Assembly: GCA_017992605.1 (NCBI GenBank) | Contig: JAGOOG010000001.1 | Location: forward strand, 236,496 to 300,495 | DNA: 64,000 nt | Direction: 5' to 3' | DNA from: Deltaproteobacteria bacterium | GTDB lineage: Bacteria; Desulfobacterota; Desulfomonilia; UBA1062 | In this document: piece by piece, positions 25,792 to 37,905 of the stretch | How the letters are laid out: each line of letters starts with the position of its first letter | Position numbering within the stretch: the stretch's first letter is position 1 | Notes under the pieces: model-generated | What the model saw: only the letters and a program-made list of their open reading frames with translations | Database searches by the model: none | Told to the model about the DNA's origin: nothing | Program-made: the position numbers and the translations under genes

Positions 25792-28700
25792 ATGCCCAAA
25801 CGGCCAGACCTCAGGAAGATCCTCATCATAGGCAGTGGACCAATAGTCATATCGCAGGCCTGCGAGTTCGACTACTCGGGGGTCCAGGCCTGCAAGGCGC
25901 TCAGGGAAGAGGGCTACGAGGTGGTGCTCATCAACTCCAACCCTGCCACCATCATGACCGACCCGGGCATGTCGGACCGCACCTACATCGAGCCCATCAC
26001 CCCGGAGATCATCGAGAAGATCATCGCCAGGGAGCGGCCCGATGCCATCCTGCCGACCCTGGGGGGGCAGACCGGGCTGAACGTGTCCGTGGAGCTCGCC
26101 TCCCGCGGTATCCTGGAGAAGTACGGCGTGGAGATGATCGGTGCGAGGCCCGAGGTGATCCACAAGGCCGAGGACCGCGAGCTGTTCCGGGCGGCCATGG
26201 AAAACATCGGCCTGAGGGTTCCCAGGAGCGGATTCGCCCGCAGCATGGAGGACGTGCACCGGATAGCCGACGAGATCGGGTATCCCGTCATCATCAGGCC
26301 GTCCTTCACCCTGGGAGGCATCGGCGGGGGCATCGCCTATAATCCGGAGGACCTCCAGCGCATTGCACGAGGTGGACTCGATGCCAGCATGATCAGAGAG
26401 ATCATGCTGGAGGAATCGGTCATCGGCTGGAAGGAATTCGAGCTTGAGGTCATGCGGGACAGGGCCGACAACGTGGTCATCGTCTGCTCCATCGAGAATG
26501 TCGACCCCATGGGCGTCCATACCGGGGACTCCATCACCGTCGCTCCTGCCCAGACCCTGACCGATGCGGAGTACCAGAGGCTCCGCGACGCGGCGATCGC
26601 CATCATGCGCGAGATCGGCGTGGAGACCGGCGGGTCCAACGTCCAGTTTGCCGTGAACCCGAAGGACGGGGAACTGGTGGTCATCGAGATGAACCCGAGG
26701 GTTTCCCGCTCGTCCGCACTGGCATCCAAGGCGACAGGATTCCCCATCGCCAAGATCGCGGCCAAGCTCGCGGTGGGCTACACCCTCGACGAAATACCCA
26801 ACGACATCACGAGGGAGACATTCGCCTCCTTCGAACCGACCATCGACTACTGCGTGGTCAAGATACCCCGCTGGACCTTCGAGAAGTTCCCCGAGACCGA
26901 GGACATCCTCACCACGTCCATGAAATCCGTGGGCGAGACCATGGCCATCGGCAGGACCTTCAAGGAGGCACTCAACAAGGCGGTCCGTTCCCTGGAGATC
27001 GGACGGTTCGGGCTCGAAGGACCCAGGATGATACTGAGCCCCGAGGACAAGAAACAACTTGTGACCGGACTTACTTACCCCAACTCCCGTCGTCTCTTCC
27101 AGATCGCCGCGGCCCTCCGCTCGGGCTTCACCATCGACGATGTCTCCCGCCTCACCGGCATCGACCCCTGGTTCCTGTACCACATCAGGGAACTCGTGGA
27201 AGCCGAGGCGGCCATCGCCGAGGCCGGTCCCGACCGGGAAACCCTCCACGAGGCGAAGCGTCTCGGTTTTTCAGACCCCTGCCTTGCCTCCCTCTGGAAC
27301 ACCACGGAGCGCATCGTCAGGGACCTCAGGCACGAGAAGGGCGTACTGCCCGTGTACAAGCTCGTGGACACCTGCGCTGCCGAGTTCGAGGCCTCTACCC
27401 CCTACTACTATTCCACGTACGAGCAGGAGGACGAGGCTGACCCGTCATCCAAAGACAAGGTGGTCATCCTGGGAGGCGGCCCCAACCGCATCGGCCAGGG
27501 CATTGAATTCGACTACTGCTGCGTACACGCCTCGTTCGCGCTCAAGGACATGGGGTACGAGAGCATCATGATCAACTCCAACCCCGAGACCGTGAGTACG
27601 GACTATGACATATCCAGCAAGCTCTTCTTCGAACCGCTGACCCTGGAGGACGTGCTGCACGTCATCGAGCGCGAGAAGCCCAGAGGCGTCATCGTCCAGT
27701 TCGGCGGCCAGACACCTCTCAATCTGGCCCGGGGCCTGGCGGAGGCAGGGGTGCCCATCCTGGGTACCCAGCCCGAGGCCATCGATCGTGCCGAGGACCG
27801 GCGCCTCTTCCTCGACATCGTCAACCGGCTCCACCTGAAACAGCCTGCCAGCGCGACGGTCACCACGGTGGACGAGGCCGTCAAGGTCGCGGGACGCATC
27901 GGCTACCCGGTGCTCGTACGACCATCATACGTGCTCGGCGGGCGTTCCATGGAGATCATCTACGACCCCGACACCCTGCAGACCTTCATGGCCCAGGTTC
28001 TGGAGCTCTTTCCTGACAACCAGATCCTCATCGACAAGTTTCTCGAGGACGCCATAGAGGTCGATGTGGATTCGCTCTCTGACGGGTCTCAGTGCGTGAT
28101 ATGCGGAGTCATGGAGCACATCGAGGAGGCAGGTATCCATTCCGGCGACTCGGCCTGCGTGCTCCCCCCGCCGACCCTGAAGAGGGATGTCGTCCGACGC
28201 ATAGAGAGACAGACGAAGAAGATAGCCCGGGAACTCCACGTGGTCGGCCTCATGAACATCCAGTACGCGGTCAAGGGACCGGATGTCTATGTGCTCGAGG
28301 TCAATCCCCGGGCGTCCCGCACCGTACCCTTCGTGAGCAAGGCCATCGGCGTGCCGGTAGCGCAGCTTGCCACCAGGGTCATGCTGGGGCACAGCCTCAG
28401 GGAGCTCGGCTTCACCAGGAAGCCCACCCCGAGACACGTGTCCGTGAAGGAATCGGTGTTTCCCTTCAAGCGGTTTCCCAACATCAACGTCGCCCTGGGG
28501 CCGGAGATGAAGTCCACCGGCGAGGTCATGGGCATAGACAGCACCTTCGAACTGGCCTTTGCCAAGTCGCAGCTGGCTGCGGGGTGTGACCTGCCCACCG
28601 CAGGGAACGTGTTCATCAGCGTACACGATTTCTACAAGAGCCGCATCGTACCGGTGGCACAGGCCTTTGCCGGCCTCGGATTCACCATAGTGTCCACCAC

Positions 28701-29010
28701 CGGGACTGCCGCCTTCCTGAACGAGCGCGGCGTGGACGTGAAGACCGTTCTCAAGGTGAGCGAGGGCAGGCCCAACGTCGCCGATGCCATCATGAACGGA
28801 CAGATACAGCTTATCATCAACGCGAGCATAGGCAGGAAGCCGACGGAGGATGCCTACCTGCTCCGGCAGCACGCCATCCGGTACAATATCCCGTACTCGA
28901 CCACCATAGCCGCTGCCAGGGCCATGACCGAGGCGATCAGGGCACTGCAGGAGAACACGATCAAGGTCAAGGCGCTGCAGGAATACTTTAAACGGGATCG
29001 TGGACGTTGA
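25792..29010 (+). CDS. carB: Carbamoyl-phosphate synthase large subunit
   Basis: Full-length subunit of 1072 residues. It has two homologous ATP-grasp halves: [19 protein letters not shown] opens the first and [19 protein letters not shown] the second (near residue 560), each followed by NPATIMTD or NPETVSTD and PSFTLGG or PSYVLGG loops. A C-terminal MGS-like allosteric domain follows from about residue 940. It makes carbamoyl phosphate from bicarbonate, 2 ATP and ammonia channelled from CarA. The ATG follows AAGGTG. carA is 7.5 kb upstream, with amino-sugar genes between them; 58 bases separate it from the nagB-type gene. Confidence 0.95.
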   Translation: MPKRPDLRKILIIGSGPIVISQACEFDYSGVQACKALREEGYEVVLINSNPATIMTDPGMSDRTYIEPITPEIIEKIIARERPDAILPTLGGQTGLNVSVELASRGILEKYGVEMIGARPEVIHKAEDRELFRAAMENIGLRVPRSGFARSMEDVHRIADEIGYPVIIRPSFTLGGIGGGIAYNPEDLQRIARGGLDASMIREIMLEESVIGWKEFELEVMRDRADNVVIVCSIENVDPMGVHTGDSITVAPAQTLTDAEYQRLRDAAIAIMREIGVETGGSNVQFAVNPKDGELVVIEMNPRVSRSSALASKATGFPIAKIAAKLAVGYTLDEIPNDITRETFASFEPTIDYCVVKIPRWTFEKFPETEDILTTSMKSVGETMAIGRTFKEALNKAVRSLEIGRFGLEGPRMILSPEDKKQLVTGLTYPNSRRLFQIAAALRSGFTIDDVSRLTGIDPWFLYHIRELVEAEAAIAEAGPDRETLHEAKRLGFSDPCLASLWNTTERIVRDLRHEKGVLPVYKLVDTCAAEFEASTPYYYSTYEQEDEADPSSKDKVVILGGGPNRIGQGIEFDYCCVHASFALKDMGYESIMINSNPETVSTDYDISSKLFFEPLTLEDVLHVIEREKPRGVIVQFGGQTPLNLARGLAEAGVPILGTQPEAIDRAEDRRLFLDIVNRLHLKQPASATVTTVDEAVKVAGRIGYPVLVRPSYVLGGRSMEIIYDPDTLQTFMAQVLELFPDNQILIDKFLEDAIEVDVDSLSDGSQCVICGVMEHIEEAGIHSGDSACVLPPPTLKRDVVRRIERQTKKIARELHVVGLMNIQYAVKGPDVYVLEVNPRASRTVPFVSKAIGVPVAQLATRVMLGHSLRELGFTRKPTPRHVSVKESVFPFKRFPNINVALGPEMKSTGEVMGIDSTFELAFAKSQLAAGCDLPTAGNVFISVHDFYKSRIVPVAQAFAGLGFTIVSTTGTAAFLNERGVDVKTVLKVSEGRPNVADAIMNGQIQLIINASIGRKPTEDAYLLRQHAIRYNIPYSTTIAAARAMTEAIRALQENTIKVKALQEYFKRDRGR

Positions 29011-29046
29011 CCCCTTGAAGGGGATATCCACACCTGCTATGAAGGA

Positions 29047-29066
29047 GATGGCCTTATGGGGCCATC
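29047..29066 (+). terminator. Hairpin between carB and pyrG
   Basis: A 7-base-pair stem GATGGCC/GGCCATC with a 6-base loop, followed by AATCCTTTATAG. A weak terminator; the AT-rich sequence after it (29071-29100) may carry the pyrG promoter, though no clean -35/-10 pair was found. Confidence 0.45.
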
Positions 29067-29087
29067 AGGGAATCCTTTATAGTGTAA

Positions 29088-30752
<1,665 letters not shown>

Positions 30753-30779
30753 GTCATGGAAGGGTTCTTGAGAAGGGAC

Positions 30780-30812
30780 GAGCACTAACTCTCAAGGAGA
30801 GTGCTCTCTCTT
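30780..30812 (+). terminator. Terminator after pyrG
   Basis: A 7-base-pair stem GAGCACT/AGTGCTC is followed by TCTCTT. An alternative overlapping hairpin ACTCTC-AAG-GAGAGT lies inside it. It marks the probable end of the long plus-strand nitrogen operon. Confidence 0.55.
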
Positions 30813-30867
30813 GCCGGGATCCAGAAGGGAAGCGGAGAAGATCGAAGGCTCAATCCAGGACGCCGGA

Positions 30868-31065
30868 CTACAGCAGACGGATCCCGGAGTTCCTTTTCAC
30901 GCCGCTCTTTGACCTCGGCGCGTCTTCTTTTTTCACCTCTTCCCTTGCCCGTATGGTGAGGTCTCTCGTGAAGTCTGGGCAGTGAACCCCTTTGCCTGAC
31001 ATGAACTTCTTGTTGCAGTCCCCTCTCCAGGCACAGATTGCGCATAAGGACCTGTCCATTGTCAT
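30868..31065 (-). CDS. Small cysteine-containing hypothetical protein
   Basis: Frame of 65 residues starting MTMDRSLCAICAWRGDCNKKF, with four cysteines in a C-x2-C-x5-C then HC arrangement near residues 8, 11, 17 and 29, followed by a charged lysine/arginine-rich tail. The spacing suggests a small metal-binding (zinc-ribbon-like) fold. I have an impression of similar small proteins in deltaproteobacteria but cannot confirm it here. No good ribosome site is visible for ATG 31065 or the next ATG at 31059; a TTG at 31128 is a further alternative. It lies alone on the minus strand between pyrG and the transglutaminase-like gene. No function assigned. Confidence 0.5.
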   Translation of the reverse strand: MTMDRSLCAICAWRGDCNKKFMSGKGVHCPDFTRDLTIRAREEVKKEDAPRSKSGVKRNSGIRLL

Positions 31066-31288
31066 AGTGTGTAAACTAATAATTCCAAGGAAGGCATTGT
31101 CAATGGATCTGAAGCTGTTTGCAGACAATTGAGAAATGAATGATCTGTCAGGGCGTCACGATGTGAAGGAAGGATTCTTGGTTTTTTCCGGTAAGGCAAT
31201 GGTGCCGTTGCGCACCATGCCCCCTTTACACACCGAGGGATTTGTGATCTGCTTGTAAACCGCTCCCAAGACACGAGAGGTATCCCAC

Positions 31289-34200
31289 ATGCGAATGTAT
31301 CGACATGCACGTTTCACGTTCCTTTCCGTATGCTCAGCCATTGCTGTCCTGTCCCTTGCCCTTCCGGTGTGGGCCCTGACCTGGGGACCCCTGGATGCGC
31401 AGGACGTCATCGAGAGGTCAAAAACCGTGACCCCTGCCAAGTATCCCGATGCCGACGTCGTCATCGTCGCACAGCAGGCCTGGACGGAATATGCCGAGGA
31501 CGGCACCTATGTGGAATGGTTCGAGCAGTACGTGAAGGTGCTCACGGAGAAGGGGAGGAGACGCCACCGCACCATCACGTCTTCCTTCACCATCCCGTAC
31601 AACACCACTCGATTTGCCCTGGTGGAGGTCATCACGAAAGATGGAGGCATCCGGACGATCGATGTGGAGAAGAACAGCCGGGAGATGGTGGATTCCTCCC
31701 AGATGGCCTCGAATATCTACAATCCCAACGACCGCCTCCTCCAGGTGAGCATCCCGGGTCTCGGCATCGGGGATACGGTTCACTTCATCACCCATGACGA
31801 GTTCGTGAAGGCCCGTATGGCAGGAGAATTCAGCGATTTCAGCACCTTCGAAGGCATCGACCCCGTCGTGTACGACAGGATCACGATCATTGCCCCTGAA
31901 AGCAAGCCGCTCAGGAGTATCGCGCTGAAGAACGAGATACCCGGCTCGGTGCAGTACAGCAAGACCGACCACGAAGATGCCGTCGTCTATCAGTGGATCG
32001 CCCGGGACATACCCAGGGCCTTTGAAGAACCGGAAATGCCGCCGCTGTATACCCAGGCTCAGCGCCTTCTGGTGAGCACGATCCCGGACTGGGAGACCGT
32101 GTCTCGATGGTACTGGAACCTCTCGGCTCCGCACCTGGAAAAGACCACCGGGGAAATGCGCTCGACCGTCAGGAAGCTGATCACGGGAAAGAAGACCCGT
32201 ACGGAACGGATCGAGGCCATCTTCTTCTGGGTCTCGCAGGAAATCAGGTACCTGGGCATCACGGCCGAAACCGAGGCGCCGGGTTACGAACCGCACCCGG
32301 TCTCCATGACCTATGACCGCAGGGCAGGGGTGTGCCGAGACAAGGCCGCTCTTCTCGTGGCCATGCTCAGGATGGCCGGCATAGAGGCGTACCCGGTGCT
32401 CATCATGAACGGACCCCGGAAGGACCCCGAGGTGCCCCAGCCGTTCTTCAACCATGCGATTGCCGCGGTGAGGAACAAGGACGGGTCCTACATCCTCATG
32501 GATCCCACTGACGAAAACACCAGGGAGCTTCTGCCATCCTATCTCAACAACCAGAGCTACCTGGTAGCCAGGCCCTCGGGTGAAACCCTCAAGACGAGCC
32601 CCGTCGACCCTGCAGAGAACAACATGATGAGGATCTCCACGACCGCTACCCTCGACGCCCGCGGTGTGCTCCGTGCCACGACCACGCTCACGTACGAGGG
32701 GATCAACGACAATGCGTACCGGGGATATTTTGCTATGCTCTCGGACCACGAACGAAGGAATCATTTCGAGAAGGCCCTGCGAAAGGTCGTCCCGGCGGCA
32801 TCCCTCAAGGGGCTGTCGCTGAAGCCGGACCATATGCTCGACACGGGGTCCCCCCTCGTGGCCACCCTGGAATTCACCATCGAGAACTACCCCGTGAAGG
32901 GCAGCGGCCTCACGCTCGTCCCGGTCTTCAGGTTCGGAGACACCATCGGTCTGACCAACCATCTGGTGAGCAGGATGGGGCTCAAGGAGAGGAAGTACAC
33001 CTATGTGACCGAGACCACCTGCGGCGTGGAGGAGACCCTGACCATCGAGATAGACCCGTACTACGGGCCATCCGTCGGGGGCGCTTTCCAGGAGGCGTCC
33101 ATCGACGGGGGTTCGTCATGGATCAGGTCGGCCGGGGTGACGGGTGGTGTCCTCACGGCCAGGAATATCTTCCAGCTCAAGCTTACCGAATATTCACCTG
33201 AACAGTACACCAAGCTCCAGGATACCCTCATGCGCGTGGAAAAGGCGAACAGGTTCATGCCGGCACTCGCACCCTCGTCGGCCGCGGTCCCCGGTGCGCC
33301 CTGGTTCGAGGGATTCTCTCCCGACGCGGTCATACTCGATGACACCACCGAGGTGTCACTCCTCGACCGGTCGACCGTGAGGGAAGCGGTCGAGAGGAAG
33401 ATACGGGTGATCACCTATGCCGGCAAGAAGAACCTCGGCGAGATCCGGATCCCCTACAACCCGGTCTGGGAGGAGGTCGGGCTCGAGAAGGCCGTGGTCG
33501 TGTCGCCCTCCGGGGAGACCAAGGAGATCGACCCCAGGGAGATCAATGTCATGGACCAGGAGTGGGTCGGGATGGCCCCGCGCTATCCCGCGGGCAAGAT
33601 CCTCGTGGCGAGCCTGCCTGCCCTGCAGGAGGGGAGCACCATAGAATACCGTTATGTCAGGGTGAGAAGGGACACCCCGGCCTTCCTGATCACCGGGGTC
33701 TTTCAGGGGGACGAACCGATCGAACGGAAGAGACTGCGCATAAACCTGCCGGATGGACTGGACCTCCACATCGGGAAGGCTGACGGAGGTTTTCATGGCG
33801 ACTACGCGTGGTCCCCGTTTCCCGACGGGTTCATAGCAGAAACGAGGACCCGTGAAGGCGGCAGGGACGTCTTTGAATACTCGGTCAGCGCCGTCCCCCC
33901 GGTAAAGCCGGAGGACAATCTCCCCCCGGGATACAGCTTCAAGCCGACAGTCCTCGCCTCCTCGGAAACCATAGGTGAATTATCCGCCAGGCTCGGTGAA
34001 GCCCTTGAGAGGGCCGCCGGAACGTCAGCGCGCGCTGCACGGACAGCCCGGGAATTGACCGGCGGCTTGACGGATGAAGAGCAGAGAATCGTCGCAATCA
34101 GGGATTATGTCGCGCAGGGCATCAAGCACGTGGGCATTTCCCTTTCACAGATGCCCCTGAGCATGGTCAGTCCCGCCGATACGACGCTCGCCGACGGGTA

Positions 34201-35227
34201 CGGCCACCGTGTCGACAGCGCAGTGCTCCTCGGTGTCATGCTCAGGGCCATCGGCTATGACCCCGAATTCGTGCTCGTGTTCTCGGCCCCGCCCATCGAG
34301 GCGCTGAGACGGCCATGCGTCGAATTCCCCTCCCTGGAGTGGTTCAGCACGGTCCTCGTGAAGATCGGCACCTCTCGCGGACCTGTATATCTCGGCGACA
34401 CCGACCAGTATGCGGTTCTCGGGACAGTCGCGAACCAGGGAAAGACGGGGCTCAACCTGTCCACCAACAAGATCGAGACGATCGATGTCCGAAACGGCGA
34501 ATACCGGGACAGAACCAATTACCATGTAACCATCGATCTCGACGCCCAGGGTGATGCCCTGGTGACACACAGGCGGACCTACCACGGCATGGATTGCGCC
34601 GGGTTTCTCAAGGATTACAGAGAACTGACCCCGGAGGAACTGCGGCGCCGCTATCAGGAGATCGTGACCTCTACCAGCAGGTCCGCCGTTGCCCGGGGTC
34701 CCTACGATGTCTCCGGCGGACCGCACCCGGTCATCGAGGAATTCACGGTAAGCATACCGGCCTATGCCGTTCGGCAGGGAGAATTCATGACGCTGGAACT
34801 CCCGGCCCTGACAAGGGGTCTGTCGTTCGTTGCAGGAGACGAACGCATCAATCCTCTCTACCGGGCCTCGTCCAGAAAGCACCACATAGTGGTGGAGGTC
34901 ACGCTTCCCGAGGGGACCGAGGTGGTCCGCCAACCCCCGGAGCAGAGGGTCTTCGCGTCCGAGGGCATGGGCAGGATAACGCTGACCACAAGGTCCGCCC
35001 TCGAACCAGTACATGACGGGCAACCCGGTCGTGCCGTCATCCGCGTGGAGCAGATGGTCGAGAACATGCCGGGTTTCATGCTGCCCGACCGGTACGTCGA
35101 ACTCCTCTCACTGCACCGGGCGCTCTCTTCCCCGGCCATGAGAACCATCGTGTGGAAGACGAAACCCGGTCTACTCCGGTCCGCCGATAACGCGGACACC
35201 TCCGGGATCGACGATCAGGGCAACTGA
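31289..35227 (+). CDS. Exported two-module transglutaminase-like protein (DUF3857 type)
   Basis: Protein of 1312 residues with a signal peptide (basic start, hydrophobic core, cut near PVWA-LTW), so periplasmic or surface-exposed. Module 1 has a DUF3857-like beta domain, then a transglutaminase-like domain with an intact Cys-His-Asp triad: Cys349 in GVCRDKAALL, His389 in FFNHAIAA, Asp405 in LMDPTDEN. Module 2 repeats the plan from about residue 700, but its domain near 970 reads GHRVDSAVLLGVML, where the nucleophile position is Arg, and the histidine is not evident, so it is probably inactive. The last 270 residues are beta-rich. The substrate is unknown; family members are protease- or cross-linker-like. 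The 3' end overlaps the convergent thiQ gene by 57 bases. Confidence 0.8.
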   Translation: MRMYRHARFTFLSVCSAIAVLSLALPVWALTWGPLDAQDVIERSKTVTPAKYPDADVVIVAQQAWTEYAEDGTYVEWFEQYVKVLTEKGRRRHRTITSSFTIPYNTTRFALVEVITKDGGIRTIDVEKNSREMVDSSQMASNIYNPNDRLLQVSIPGLGIGDTVHFITHDEFVKARMAGEFSDFSTFEGIDPVVYDRITIIAPESKPLRSIALKNEIPGSVQYSKTDHEDAVVYQWIARDIPRAFEEPEMPPLYTQAQRLLVSTIPDWETVSRWYWNLSAPHLEKTTGEMRSTVRKLITGKKTRTERIEAIFFWVSQEIRYLGITAETEAPGYEPHPVSMTYDRRAGVCRDKAALLVAMLRMAGIEAYPVLIMNGPRKDPEVPQPFFNHAIAAVRNKDGSYILMDPTDENTRELLPSYLNNQSYLVARPSGETLKTSPVDPAENNMMRISTTATLDARGVLRATTTLTYEGINDNAYRGYFAMLSDHERRNHFEKALRKVVPAASLKGLSLKPDHMLDTGSPLVATLEFTIENYPVKGSGLTLVPVFRFGDTIGLTNHLVSRMGLKERKYTYVTETTCGVEETLTIEIDPYYGPSVGGAFQEASIDGGSSWIRSAGVTGGVLTARNIFQLKLTEYSPEQYTKLQDTLMRVEKANRFMPALAPSSAAVPGAPWFEGFSPDAVILDDTTEVSLLDRSTVREAVERKIRVITYAGKKNLGEIRIPYNPVWEEVGLEKAVVVSPSGETKEIDPREINVMDQEWVGMAPRYPAGKILVASLPALQEGSTIEYRYVRVRRDTPAFLITGVFQGDEPIERKRLRINLPDGLDLHIGKADGGFHGDYAWSPFPDGFIAETRTREGGRDVFEYSVSAVPPVKPEDNLPPGYSFKPTVLASSETIGELSARLGEALERAAGTSARAARTARELTGGLTDEEQRIVAIRDYVAQGIKHVGISLSQMPLSMVSPADTTLADGYGHRVDSAVLLGVMLRAIGYDPEFVLVFSAPPIEALRRPCVEFPSLEWFSTVLVKIGTSRGPVYLGDTDQYAVLGTVANQGKTGLNLSTNKIETIDVRNGEYRDRTNYHVTIDLDAQGDALVTHRRTYHGMDCAGFLKDYRELTPEELRRRYQEIVTSTSRSAVARGPYDVSGGPHPVIEEFTVSIPAYAVRQGEFMTLELPALTRGLSFVAGDERINPLYRASSRKHHIVVEVTLPEGTEVVRQPPEQRVFASEGMGRITLTTRSALEPVHDGQPGRAVIRVEQMVENMPGFMLPDRYVELLSLHRALSSPAMRTIVWKTKPGLLRSADNADTSGIDDQGN

Positions 35228-36235
35228 CTGCCCGCAAGAGAACCCCTGGGGTTCGTCGGGGAGGTCGAACCTCAGCCTGGTGCCTGCAGGTGTTTCCATC
35301 TCCATGGTATGGTGCGTGCCGCGGTACAGAAGGTTGGAAACCCTCCCTGCTATCCTGAAACACGGTTGAACTTCCGCTGAGGCAGCGGAACAGATCCTCG
35401 CCGCATCCGGCTGGATGAGGAGCGTGACATGGCCCGAACGGTGATGTGATGCGTCGACGCAGGTCAGCACCCCGAACTCGGTCATGACCGTGCCCCCGGC
35501 CGCGATCTCCCCCTCGATCAGGTTGTGGAGGCCCAAAAAACGTGCCACGGCCGGGTTTCCGGGCCGGCGGTAGAGGCGTTCCGGCCGGTCGGTCTGCTCG
35601 ACGCGGCCGTCGATGATCACCGCGATGCGGTCGGCCATGGCATAGGCCTCGGCCTGGTCGTGGGTCACGAAGACGCAGGTGGCGGAAATTCCCTTCAGGA
35701 TGGCCCTGAGCTCCACCATGAGACGTTCCCTCAGGGCCCTGTCCAGGGCGCCCAGGGGCTCGTCGAGAAGGAGAAGACGCGGTCTGGGGGCGAGGGTGCG
35801 TGCGAGGGCGACGCGCTGACGCTCTCCTCCGGAGAGTTCCGCCACGTTCCTGTGCCCGAGCCTCTCGAGCCCCATCATGGCGAGCACCTCGCCGGTCCTT
35901 GCCATGACGTCCTTTCTGGAAAGATTCTGCATTCTCAGGCCGAACGCGACGTTGCCGAAAACGTTTTTATGCGGGAACAGCGCGAATTCCTGGAACATCA
36001 TCCCGAACGGGCGGCGGAAAGGTTCGATACCGGCCATATCCAGGCCGTCGAAGACGATCTTGCCGGAATCTGGGGTCTCGAGGCCGGCGATGATCCGCAG
36101 GAGCGTCGTCTTGCCGCAGCCCGAAGGACCGAGCAGGCACAGGATCGAGCCCTTCTCGAGCGAGAGTGTTATCCTGTCGAGCACCAGGTCGTCATCGAAG
36201 CTCTTGGTGATGTCGTGAAGATCGAGCAGGGCCAC
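35171..36235 (-). CDS. thiQ: Thiamine ABC transporter, ATP-binding protein
   Basis: ATPase of 354 residues driving the ThiBP importer. Walker A GPSGCGKTT, Q-loop MMFQEFALFPH, signature LSGGERQRVALART, Walker B LLLLDEPLGALD and the switch His in VFVTHDQAEA are all present. The C-terminal 110 residues form a TOBE-like domain, longer than E. coli ThiQ and more like FbpC/PotA-type ATPases. It starts with GTG at 36235, one base past the permease stop. Assignment to thiamine rests on the TPP riboswitch at the head of the operon and the thiB-thiP-thiQ order. Its 3' end overlaps the convergent transglutaminase-like gene. Confidence 0.85.
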   Translation of the reverse strand: MALLDLHDITKSFDDDLVLDRITLSLEKGSILCLLGPSGCGKTTLLRIIAGLETPDSGKIVFDGLDMAGIEPFRRPFGMMFQEFALFPHKNVFGNVAFGLRMQNLSRKDVMARTGEVLAMMGLERLGHRNVAELSGGERQRVALARTLAPRPRLLLLDEPLGALDRALRERLMVELRAILKGISATCVFVTHDQAEAYAMADRIAVIIDGRVEQTDRPERLYRRPGNPAVARFLGLHNLIEGEIAAGGTVMTEFGVLTCVDASHHRSGHVTLLIQPDAARICSAASAEVQPCFRIAGRVSNLLYRGTHHTMEMETPAGTRLRFDLPDEPQGFSCGQSVALIVDPGGVRVIGGPE

Positions 36236-36236
36236 C

Positions 36237-37883
36237 TCAGAACTCTCCCTCGCCGGTCAGGCGTATCCTGTCGAGGAGGAGGAACCCTGCTGCGGTAACG
36301 GCCATGAGAAGGGAGCTCATGGCCATTGCGCACCCGTAGCTCATCTCTCCGGGCTGCCCCAGGAACCGGTAGATGGCCAGGGTCATGGTCGGCGTCTGGG
36401 GCCGTGCCACGAACACGGTGGCGCCGAATTCACCTATGGAGATGGTAAAGGCGAATACCGCGCCCACGATGACAGCCCGGCTCACGATGGGTACGACAAC
36501 GGAAGCGAAGACCCTCAGCGGGGAAGCCCCCAGCATGGCGGCTGCCTCCTTGAGACTTGCCGGGATGCCCCGCAGGGCAGGGAGCACGCTCCTCACCACG
36601 AAAGGATATGCCACAAGGGTGTGGGCGAGCGGGACGAGAACCAGGGAAGTCCTCAGGTTCAGGGGGGGCTCGTCGAGGGCTATGATGAACCCGAACCCAA
36701 GCGTCACCGCAGAGGTTGCCAGCGGCAGCATGAGGATCGGGTCGAGCACCCTGGTCAGGCGGCTTTTCTGCTGGGAGAGCACCACGGCTGCGGGAAGGGC
36801 GACCGAGACGGCGAGCACGAGCGTGGCCAGGGCAAAACCGACCGAGTAAAGGGCGGCATCCATGGGGGCCACGGCAAATACGGAACGATCTGTGGTCAGG
36901 AACAGGAAGCGGTAGAAGTCGAGGGTAAACCCGTCGGCGGCATGGAACGACTGGTAGAGCAACGCCGCGAGTGGCGCACACAGCAGGGGCAGCACGATGC
37001 AGCCGTTGCCTGCCACCAGAGCCAGGTCCTTCATGGAACGGATTCCCCGCTCGGTGACGGTTCGCGATTCAGGCATGAGCGGCAAGCTGAAGGCGCGCTG
37101 CAGAGAGGTGTAGACCCACAGGAAAGCGAGGGTGAGGATGATCTGTATGATGGACAGAACGGCTGCCATGGGAAGGTTGAAGAGGTGTACCGCCTGCCGA
37201 TAGATTTCCACCTCGATGGTGGAGAATCGGGGGCCCCCGAGGATGAGGATCACGCCGAAGCTGGAGAAGCAGAAGATGAAGACGAGCATGGACGCAGCTA
37301 GGATGGCCGGCATGAGCAGCGGCAGCGTTATCTCGAAGAAGATTCTCCGGGGTGACGCACCGAGCATCTTCGCCGCATCGGTCATGACAGGCTGGAGCCT
37401 CGACCAGAACCCGCCCACGATCCGGACAATGACCGTATAGTTGTAGAACACGTGGGCAAGCAGTATGAACCAGAGGGTCTGTTCTATCGCTACGGGGGGT
37501 TCGACGAGGTCGAAGGCATCCATCAGCCACGCATTGACGAGGCCGTTGTTCCCCAGGAGGGCCTGGAAGGCCGCGGCAACCACCACAGAGGGGAGCACGA
37601 AGGGTACCGCGGTCAGTGACAGGACCAGGTTCTTGCCCGGGAACCGGTATCGGGCGAACACGTAGGCCCCTGGAAGCGCCACCACCAGGGTGAGTACGGT
37701 GGAAACCGCCGCCTGCCACGTGGTAAACCAGAGAACCCGTGCATAGGTTCCCGAGGCGACGAGCCGGCCGAGAACATCGGCATCCCATGCCCTCCCTTCG
37801 CGGAGGCTCACCGCGAGGATGCTTGCCAGGGGGTAGAAGAAGAACACCCCCAGGAATCCCAAGGGAACGGCAGCTATGAGCAT
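36237..37883 (-). CDS. thiP: Thiamine ABC transporter, fused permease
   Basis: Inner-membrane protein of 548 residues with two homologous permease halves, each with about six hydrophobic helices and an EAA-type cytoplasmic loop (DAAKMLGASPRRIFFEITLPLL and EAAAMLGASPLRVFASVVVP-like). This two-in-one layout is that of ThiP and iron FbpB permeases. The ATG at 37883 lacks a clear ribosome site, and no better in-frame start exists before the thiB stop, so translation may depend on coupling. Substrate assignment comes from the upstream TPP riboswitch. Confidence 0.85.
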   Translation of the reverse strand: MLIAAVPLGFLGVFFFYPLASILAVSLREGRAWDADVLGRLVASGTYARVLWFTTWQAAVSTVLTLVVALPGAYVFARYRFPGKNLVLSLTAVPFVLPSVVVAAAFQALLGNNGLVNAWLMDAFDLVEPPVAIEQTLWFILLAHVFYNYTVIVRIVGGFWSRLQPVMTDAAKMLGASPRRIFFEITLPLLMPAILAASMLVFIFCFSSFGVILILGGPRFSTIEVEIYRQAVHLFNLPMAAVLSIIQIILTLAFLWVYTSLQRAFSLPLMPESRTVTERGIRSMKDLALVAGNGCIVLPLLCAPLAALLYQSFHAADGFTLDFYRFLFLTTDRSVFAVAPMDAALYSVGFALATLVLAVSVALPAAVVLSQQKSRLTRVLDPILMLPLATSAVTLGFGFIIALDEPPLNLRTSLVLVPLAHTLVAYPFVVRSVLPALRGIPASLKEAAAMLGASPLRVFASVVVPIVSRAVIVGAVFAFTISIGEFGATVFVARPQTPTMTLAIYRFLGQPGEMSYGCAMAMSSLLMAVTAAGFLLLDRIRLTGEGEF

Positions 37884-37905
37884 GCGCGAGCGTGTCTTGA
37901 TGAGT

